From contig JAQBVH010000187.1 in NCBI GenBank assembly GCA_027623615.1, positions 1 through 6,569 of the forward strand: a stretch of DNA of 6,569 nucleotides. Reading direction: 5' to 3'. Shown piece by piece: positions 1 through 6,569 of this stretch. The translations under genes and the position numbers were made by a program. The DNA is from Planctomycetota bacterium (GTDB lineage Bacteria; Planctomycetota; UBA1135; GCA-002686595). Below the pieces are notes generated by a model that was not told where the DNA came from, ran no database searches, and was given only the letters and a program-made list of their open reading frames with translations. Numbering within the stretch: position 1 is the first letter of the stretch; the number at the start of each line of letters is the position of its first letter.

Positions 1-27
1 TTCGGAGGCGTGAGTGTTGTTTGGCGC

Positions 28-43
28 CACACCTGACGGTGTG
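28..43. repeat. Perfect 6-bp inverted repeat, loop of 4
   Basis: CACACC (28-33) and GGTGTG (38-43) are perfect reverse complements around the loop TGAC. This could be a short operator or a small RNA hairpin in the leader or upstream 3' end. No T-tract follows, so it does not look like an intrinsic terminator in the + direction. Confidence 0.4.
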
Positions 44-49
44 ACGACC

Positions 50-76
50 GGAGCTTGCACCTGTGGCGCAGGCTCC
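50..76 (+). repeat. Nine-base-pair hairpin in the ABC-F leader
   Basis: GGAGCTTGC (50-58) pairs with GCAGGCTCC (68-76) over nine positions with a single G-U wobble. The 9-nt loop can form two further C-G pairs after one mismatch. No T-tract follows. It lies seven bases after another hairpin and about 60 bases before the ABC-F start codon. It may be a leader RNA structure or the end of an upstream transcript; function is unknown. Confidence 0.4.
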
Positions 77-134
77 TGGGGAACCGGCCTGACCTGGCGG
101 CTTCGGCGCGGGGCACCTATCCTCTCGCGCCGCC

Positions 135-2087
<1,953 letters not shown>

Positions 2088-2090
<3 letters not shown>

Positions 2091-2118
2091 GGCCCGGCGC
2101 GAGCCAGTGAGGCCCGGC
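2088..2118. repeat. 11-bp direct repeat at the ABC-F stop codon
   Basis: TGAGGCCCGGC occurs exactly at 2088-2098, including the ABC-F stop codon, and again at 2108-2118, a 20-bp period. It sits in the 52-bp gap between the two convergent genes. In GC-rich DNA a chance or slippage duplication is a sufficient explanation. Confidence 0.5.
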
Positions 2119-2138
2119 TTGTCCCCTCTGGGAAGCCG
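2115..2138. terminator. Possible hairpin between convergent genes
   Basis: CGGCTT (2115-2120) pairs with AAGCCG (2133-2138), and CCC (2123-2125) with GGG (2130-2132) after a 2-nt bulge. The position between two convergent stop codons suits a bidirectional terminator. No T-tract follows on either strand, so it is not a canonical intrinsic terminator. The call rests on position and a modest stem only. Confidence 0.25.
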
Positions 2139-2142
2139 CCCC

Positions 2143-5001
2143 TCAGTAACCCCGGTGCGTGCGCGAGATGCTCCACTCCTCGCCCTTGCCGTGGCAGATC
2201 GCGCAGGACTCGGCGCCGCTCGGCGCCGTGTGACTGTCGATGTGGGCGCGAGCTGCGGTGGCGTCGTGGCAGGCCGCGCACGCGTCGCGCCAGGCGCGCT
2301 GGGGTGAGCTTTGGTTCTGCGGATGCCCGCGGTCGGGAGGTGCCTCCCAGGCCGCGGCGTTGCCGTGGCAGCGGGCGCAGTTGGCCGAGCCGCCCGGGAG
2401 GTCCGGGAAGCGCACGCCCGCGTAGGTGCGCGCGGTGAAGTCACCCGGGTAGGGGTCCGAGCCCTCGCCGACGACGACGAACGCGGCCGGATCGTCGAGG
2501 TCACGGCCGCGGTGCAGCCCGTGCAGGAGCCAGCGCAGGTCGATGCGCTGGGCGTCGGTCCTCGGCGCGTCAGGTGACACCCAGGTCGGGCGGTCCTCCG
2601 CGCCGCTGCCGCCGTGACACGCGAGGCAGGACTCGAAGCCGCGATAGCGGCCGCCGTGGTAGCCGATGTCCTGGTGACAGTCGTTGCAGCGCGCCGGCAG
2701 CGGGAGGCTCGCGTAGGGCAGGACCTCGCCCGGGTCCAGCACCCCGAGCTCCATGCGCGCCGCGGTCGAGCCGCTCTCGAAGTGGCTCGTCTCTCCAGCG
2801 AAGGAGATGTTGAAGGAGTCCTCGGCCCAGAGGGTCACGGCGTAGGTGCCGGAGACGAGCGGCAACCCGCGCCACTCGCCCTCGACCTCTCCGACCAGGT
2901 CGGAGTCGTGGTGGGCCGCGGGGTAGGCCACGGGCAGCTCGTACGGCGCGGTGTAGCTCGCGAGCACCGCGCTGCCGGCGCCGAACTCGATCAACTCGAC
3001 GACGCGTCCGGTGGCGGGGTCGAGGGCATAGTCCACGCCCTCGGTCAGCGTGGCCAGGCTGACGACCTGGACGGTGAGACCCGCCGCAAGGTTGCTGTCG
3101 ACGCCGCCGCGGTAGGTCGCCGCGCTGCCCGGCGCGCCGAACCAGAGGCGGTTCGCTTCCACCTGCTGCACACGCGCGTAGCCCTCGTTCGCGCCACCCG
3201 GGTCGATCACGACCACGTCGTCGCGGGCGAAACCGCTGGCGTCGGCGAGGTCGACGAACACGCTCGGGCCATCCACGGCAGCCGACAGCGTGCTCGCCGC
3301 GCCGGCGCCGACGACCACTTCGACGGTGGTCACTGCACCGGCGACGTTCAGGTGCGGGGCGCGGGCCGTCGTGAAGACCTCGCTGCCCAGGGCGGTCGAG
3401 CTGCCCACGAACTCGAGCCGAGCCGGCTCCTGCAGCGCGATCGTGAAGGGCTGCGGCCCGGTCAGCGCAGCGAGCGGGAGCTCGGCCTCGAGCAGGACCT
3501 GTTGGCCCGTGGTCGGCCCGGCGAAGACCACGCGCAGCGCGTCGAGTTCGCTGGCCGCCACGTCCGCCCCCGTGTCGTCGGTGAGCGTGAACGTGACCTC
3601 CAGGGCCTCGCCCGCATCGAAGGAGCCGTCGTCGTCTCCGCCGGTGTCCGCGATCGCCAGCAGCGCGAGGTTGCGGCCCGGGTTCCAGAAGCTGTCGTCC
3701 AGGGGGTGCAGGTGACCGCCGCGGATACCCAGCGGCGCGAAGCTGTCGTCGTGACAGATCACGCAGGTCCCGTCATCGGTTTGAGGCGGCATCTCCTGCT
3801 GGTTCGTGCGGTAGGGCAGGTCCCAGTCGACATCGTCGTGACAGGCGCCGCAGGCGCGGCGCGTGGACGACGCGTAGACGAGGTCGCCGTCCGCAGGCGG
3901 CTCGATCGGACCCACTCCATCAGGGTCCCCGTGGCAGAGAACGCACGAGATCACCCCGCTGCGCACCGCGTCCTCGGCCTGCTGCGCGTCGGCGGTCAGG
4001 GAGCTCCAACCGAAGTTCTTGTCCCTGGGTTGCAGCCGGTTGGGGAAGGCCGAGAAGCCCACCCACGAGAAGTCGACCAGCTCGCCCGCCGAGCTCGCGT
4101 ACTGCAGGGGCCTGGGAGCCGCCGCGTAGTCCAGGTCACCGCCCGCATCGACGCCGATCCCGAGCACCGAGGGCAGGTGTCGACCCGAGTGCAGCTTGTG
4201 GAACAGCACGCGCGACTCGATCGACACGCCAGGCGTGCCGCCGCCGACGAGCGGATCGTTGAGGTCCTCCGCGCCCGAGGTGTGGCACATGAAGCACTGC
4301 ACCAGCTCACGACGCTCGTCGTCGTGGTAGCGCAGGTCCCCGTGGCACTCGTTGCAGTTCTCGATCGAGGTCACCGCCCGCGGCGCCAGGACAGCGCTGC
4401 CGCCGACGAGCAGAGAGGCGCTCGCCTCGCCCACGTCGACGAAGCCGGGTTCCCCGTCGAGCGTGAACTCCCAGCCGAACGACAGGGCCACCGTGTAGGT
4501 GCCCTCGATCAGCGGCTGTCCGGTCCATTCGCCGTCGTCGGCGTCGAAGCTGGGGCTGTCGTTGTACGGCGCGGCGTAGGTCGCGGGCAGCTGCGCCGGG
4601 AACGTGTAGCGCCACTGGGTCCCGCCGAGGAACACGGCGTGTTCGCGCACGTCGTCGACCTCGGGCAGCACGCGCTGGTAGTTGCTGGTCGGGCCAGCCA
4701 GGTGGGCCCGACCGAACGCCATCTCGTCGAGGCTCCAGGCCGCGCCGCTGTGCTTCTCGAGGGTGAAGCGGACCGTGACCGCATCCCCCGGGCGGAAGTT
4801 GCCGCCGGGCCCGGTGGCGCCCGTGACCGCGATGAGGGTCAGGTCGAGGCCGGGCAGGTCCTCACCGCGAACCAGATCGTCGTCCGTTCCGCCGCCCGGC
4901 TCCTCGGGGGCACCCGCGGCGCCGTCGCTGCCGTCCTCACAGGCGGCCAGCCCGAGGAGCAGGACGAGGCAGAGCTCAGTGGTGGCACGCATTGCAATCA
5001 T
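2143..5001 (-). CDS. OmcA/MtrC-type decaheme c-type cytochrome, surface lipoprotein
   Basis: This 952-residue outer-membrane lipoprotein has exactly ten CXXCH heme sites, with first cysteines at 216, 236, 353, 384, 413 and 772, 792, 875, 908, 933. The order is signal peptide with lipobox L-A-A-C (lipidated Cys21), acidic Gly-rich tether (about 22-50), beta domain I (about 51-210), pentaheme block II (211-417), beta domain III (about 420-768) and pentaheme block IV (770-937). This four-domain plan is that of OmcA/MtrC cytochromes, which receive electrons through a porin conduit and pass them to extracellular acceptors. Many extra His residues, for example in HKLH (268-271) and HGLH (827-830), can serve as distal ligands for bis-His hemes. 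It is longer than MtrC (about 670 aa) and OmcA (about 735 aa), partly because of domain III. Domain III contains no cysteine, so the disulfide known from family members is absent. Two in-frame ATGs are possible, at 5001 and 4992: the former has AGAAGG three bases upstream, the latter has it farther away. The gene overlaps the preceding cytochrome gene by 26 or 17 bp and is third in the operon. Whether it exports or imports electrons cannot be read from sequence. Confidence 0.93.
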   Translation of the reverse strand: MIAMRATTELCLVLLLGLAACEDGSDGAAGAPEEPGGGTDDDLVRGEDLPGLDLTLIAVTGATGPGGNFRPGDAVTVRFTLEKHSGAAWSLDEMAFGRAHLAGPTSNYQRVLPEVDDVREHAVFLGGTQWRYTFPAQLPATYAAPYNDSPSFDADDGEWTGQPLIEGTYTVALSFGWEFTLDGEPGFVDVGEASASLLVGGSAVLAPRAVTSIENCNECHGDLRYHDDERRELVQCFMCHTSGAEDLNDPLVGGGTPGVSIESRVLFHKLHSGRHLPSVLGIGVDAGGDLDYAAAPRPLQYASSAGELVDFSWVGFSAFPNRLQPRDKNFGWSSLTADAQQAEDAVRSGVISCVLCHGDPDGVGPIEPPADGDLVYASSTRRACGACHDDVDWDLPYRTNQQEMPPQTDDGTCVICHDDSFAPLGIRGGHLHPLDDSFWNPGRNLALLAIADTGGDDDGSFDAGEALEVTFTLTDDTGADVAASELDALRVVFAGPTTGQQVLLEAELPLAALTGPQPFTIALQEPARLEFVGSSTALGSEVFTTARAPHLNVAGAVTTVEVVVGAGAASTLSAAVDGPSVFVDLADASGFARDDVVVIDPGGANEGYARVQQVEANRLWFGAPGSAATYRGGVDSNLAAGLTVQVVSLATLTEGVDYALDPATGRVVELIEFGAGSAVLASYTAPYELPVAYPAAHHDSDLVGEVEGEWRGLPLVSGTYAVTLWAEDSFNISFAGETSHFESGSTAARMELGVLDPGEVLPYASLPLPARCNDCHQDIGYHGGRYRGFESCLACHGGSGAEDRPTWVSPDAPRTDAQRIDLRWLLHGLHRGRDLDDPAAFVVVGEGSDPYPGDFTARTYAGVRFPDLPGGSANCARCHGNAAAWEAPPDRGHPQNQSSPQRAWRDACAACHDATAARAHIDSHTAPSGAESCAICHGKGEEWSISRTHRGY

Positions 5002-5980
5002 CGCCCTTCTCGACGTGGGGCAGCGGCGCGGTCACGCCGTGGCATTGACGACAGTTCATGGCCGGGTGATGCCAATCGGGCTTGGGGGATGCCAGCGCGT
5101 GGCTCGGGGTTCCAGCGTGGCAGACGTTGCAGCCGTTGTCCTCCACCGGCAGGTGGCAGCCCAGGCAATGGGTGCTCACCGAGCCGCCGAAGGTCGGCGA
5201 GGAGTGGCTGCGCGGAGTCGTGCTGAAGTGGCACTGCGCGCAGGAGTCGGACTCGTGACAGGTCGAGCAGCTGTCGCGGTCGAGGGACGCGAGGAACCCG
5301 TGGGTGCGCGTGCGGAACGTGTGGTCGTGGCTCTTCGGCGGCGTCACGAGGTGACAGTCGGCGCAGGAGCGCTCGGTGTGGCAGGTGCTGCACTCGCTCG
5401 GCAGGTCCCCCGCGCAGAGGCGCGACGCGTGACCGTGCAGACGCTCCCAGTCATGGGTGTGGTTGGGGGGCAACCAGTTCACGTCGATCTCGGTGTGGCA
5501 GGTCGCGCACTCGTTCGGCTGCTCGCGCTCCTCGTGGCAGCTCATGCACGCGGCCATGTTCACGCCGAGCTCGGGGCCGACGCGCTCCGCCGCATCGATC
5601 CCCACGTGGCACGAGGCGCAGTCGACCCCGGCGTCGATGTGGGCGAGGTGCGAGAACACGACCTCGTCCGAGAGGCGACCGTGCGCCTCGAACAACAGGC
5701 GGCCCTCCGCGTCGATCGGGAAGGCGACCTCGATGCGGCGCTCCTCGGGCGACTCCGCGTCGATCCCGTCGTGGCAGGCGAGGCACGTGTCCTGCCAGGG
5801 CCAGCCGGGGCGCTCCTCGCCCCAGGCGTCCTCATGGCACGCCGCGCAGCCCATGCCCTGGTCGAGCACGTGGACGCGGTGGCTGAACGAGAGCTCGCGC
5901 TCGCCCGGTCGCAGCGCGTTCACGAGCGCGCAGCCGCCGAGCAGGGCCGCGCCGAGGAGTCCGTACTTCAGAACCGCCAT
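4976..5980 (-). CDS. 13-heme c-type cytochrome lipoprotein, probable MtrA-role conduit subunit
   Basis: This 334-residue protein has thirteen CXXCH motifs, with first cysteines at 45, 66, 121, 145, 158, 197, 206, 238, 247, 272, 284, 310 and 329. That is about one heme per 26 residues, leaving little room for any other fold. The N-terminus is a short signal with lipobox L-G-G-C (Cys17, next residue Ala), so it is probably a lipoprotein; without Asp at +2, outer-membrane sorting is likely. Residues 31-162 look like cytochrome c3/c7-type sequence with two FSHxxH motifs (32-37 and 109-114), each just before a CXXCH. Residues 178-264 hold two copies of a paired-heme unit in which CXXCH is followed four residues later by another CXXCH. 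The last heme is at the very C-terminus. The start at 5980 was chosen because the signal peptide begins there; the open frame farther upstream is a shadow of the barrel gene, with which this gene overlaps by 13 bp. Position between a barrel and a decaheme surface cytochrome suggests the transmembrane or periplasmic wire, as MtrA (10 hemes, about 333 aa) does in Shewanella. Homology to MtrA itself is not evident by eye; an Oma-type subunit of Geobacter conduits is an alternative analogue. Confidence 0.9.
   Translation of the reverse strand: MAVLKYGLLGAALLGGCALVNALRPGERELSFSHRVHVLDQGMGCAACHEDAWGEERPGWPWQDTCLACHDGIDAESPEERRIEVAFPIDAEGRLLFEAHGRLSDEVVFSHLAHIDAGVDCASCHVGIDAAERVGPELGVNMAACMSCHEEREQPNECATCHTEIDVNWLPPNHTHDWERLHGHASRLCAGDLPSECSTCHTERSCADCHLVTPPKSHDHTFRTRTHGFLASLDRDSCSTCHESDSCAQCHFSTTPRSHSSPTFGGSVSTHCLGCHLPVEDNGCNVCHAGTPSHALASPKPDWHHPAMNCRQCHGVTAPLPHVEKGDDCNACHH
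5189..5449 (-). repeat. Tandem paired-heme repeat inside the 13-heme cytochrome
   Basis: Residues 178-221 and 222-264 of the 13-heme protein align as two copies of one unit: an HG-containing lead-in, then CSTCH, four residues including a Ser just before the next Cys, then CA(D/Q)CH, and a tail with T-x-P-(K/R)-S-H ending in T-F. The second copy lacks a few residues of the lead-in. This is a protein-level duplication carrying hemes 6-7 and 8-9; the DNA copies have diverged. Confidence 0.75.
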
Positions 5981-6569
5981 GTCACCACCAAGCGCAAGCC
6001 GTGGACGTCCTCGCCGGACACCCGGTCGTATTCGTAGCGCACATCGAGGCCGAGCCCCTCGACCGGGCGCCGACGCCAGCGCAGGTACCAGGTGCGCACG
6101 TCGACGCGCTCCTCGTCGAAGAACAGGCCGATCTTGTAGAGAGCGCGCGCCGTGCCGAGCGAGGCCTCGCTCTGGCCGAGGTCCTTGACCAGGTCGAAGC
6201 CCAGCCCCTCGACCTCGTTCGTGTCCGACTCCCAGCGATCGCCGCTGAGGGTCAGGGCCAGGTCCTGCACGAGCTCCGGCACGGTCAACGACGCCCAACC
6301 GCGTTCGAAGTCGCGGTTGAACTCTCCCACGTCGCCGTCATCGTCGACGCGGCGCACGTCAGCGCCGACCTCGACGTAGACCTCGTCCAGGTCGTGGCCG
6401 ACGACGAGCTGCGACTGGCGGTAGGGGAACAGGGAGCGCAGGGCGTCGAAGAACGGGTCCGCCTCGAGGGCCCGCGCGCGCTGGGTCTCGAAGAGCTCGG
6501 TGTGGCGCAAGCGCAGGGTCCACTTCTCCGGCAACCAGGACACTCCGGCGCGGGCCTCGCGCGCGTCGC
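5968..6569 (-). CDS. Outer-membrane beta-barrel protein, C-terminal part (5' end outside window)
   Basis: About 200 codons are visible and the frame stays open to the window edge, so the gene is partial; the GTG at 6543 is an internal Val codon rather than a likely start. The visible sequence alternates polar and hydrophobic residues in strand-length runs separated by acidic turns, has many Tyr/Trp residues, and ends in a strand closing with R-L-V-V-T-W-R-F. A terminal Phe after such a strand is the classic signal for outer-membrane barrel insertion. The strands near the C-terminus (for example VDVRTWYLRWRR and LGLDVRYEY) support a barrel. Its stop codon lies 13 bp inside the 13-heme cytochrome gene, so the two are almost certainly co-transcribed. 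By context it is the porin sleeve of a porin-cytochrome conduit, in the role of MtrB, PioB or OmbB. The diagnostic N-terminal part is missing, so the family is not assigned. Confidence 0.8.
   Translation of the reverse strand, partial: DAREARAGVSWLPEKWTLRLRHTELFETQRARALEADPFFDALRSLFPYRQSQLVVGHDLDEVYVEVGADVRRVDDDGDVGEFNRDFERGWASLTVPELVQDLALTLSGDRWESDTNEVEGLGFDLVKDLGQSEASLGTARALYKIGLFFDEERVDVRTWYLRWRRRPVEGLGLDVRYEYDRVSGEDVHGLRLVVTWRF

Larger units (their letters stand above)
1..134. other. Non-coding leader upstream of the ABC-F gene
   Basis: No convincing gene lies here. A reading frame that opens with a GTG at base 14 runs out of frame into the ABC-F gene, and its product is low-complexity Arg/Pro-rich, as expected of a GC-rich shadow. 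The stretch holds two hairpin-forming sequences (28-43 and 50-76). The ABC-F start at 135 has no recognisable Shine-Dalgarno sequence. A TATCCT hexamer at 118-123 resembles a -10 box close to the start codon, but I find no correctly spaced -35 element, so I do not call a promoter. Confidence 0.5.

Noticed and set aside
2614..5226. 870-codon open frame on the plus strand across both cytochrome genes
   Set aside because: It lies antisense to the decaheme gene and part of the 13-heme gene, whose products have 23 ordered CXXCH motifs. The plus-strand product is low-complexity Arg/Ala/Val-rich with no recognisable motif.
4682..6037. 451-codon open frame on the plus strand opposite the cytochrome and barrel genes
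   Set aside because: It crosses two gene boundaries of the minus-strand operon and has no domain signal; it is a shadow.
5981..6298. N-terminal extension of the 13-heme cytochrome to a start at 6298
   Set aside because: The extra 106 residues are Arg/Gly/Pro-rich shadow of the barrel gene, and a proper lipoprotein signal peptide begins at the ATG at 5980.

Overview
The window is very GC-rich Gram-negative bacterial DNA. The evidence for Gram-negative is an outer-membrane beta-barrel end, two lipoprotein signal peptides and a surface-type multiheme cytochrome. Codons in the real genes strongly prefer G or C at the third position, which also creates long open shadow frames on the opposite strands. 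The style fits a high-GC lineage such as Myxococcota or another former deltaproteobacterial, acidobacterial or similar group, but nothing here fixes the taxon.

Layout. Bases 1-134 are a non-coding leader with two hairpin-forming sequences. Bases 135-2090 (+) encode a complete two-ATPase ABC-F protein (651 aa), a ribosome-associated translation factor of the Uup/YheS type with a C-terminal coiled coil. A 52-bp gap separates it from a convergent block on the minus strand that fills the rest of the window. Read in transcription order (right to left), that block holds the C-terminal end of an outer-membrane beta-barrel (5968-6569, continuing beyond the window), a 334-aa lipoprotein with 13 CXXCH heme motifs (4976-5980), and a 952-aa (or 949-aa) surface-type lipoprotein with exactly 10 CXXCH motifs in two pentaheme blocks (2143-5001), the architecture of the OmcA/MtrC family.

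How they work together. The three minus-strand genes overlap end to start by 13 bp and by 17-26 bp, so they are almost certainly one operon. Barrel plus multiheme cytochrome plus OmcA/MtrC-type decaheme lipoprotein is the composition of a porin-cytochrome conduit that moves electrons across the outer membrane to or from an extracellular partner such as a mineral, electrode or other cell. This one is unlike the Shewanella Mtr system in several ways: the middle cytochrome has 13 rather than 10 hemes and appears built from two repeat types, it carries a lipobox, and the decaheme protein has a large cysteine-free domain III with an apparent insert. The inner-membrane electron donor, the promoter and the N-terminal part of the barrel lie outside the window. 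The ABC-F gene is a separate transcription unit with no evident functional link.
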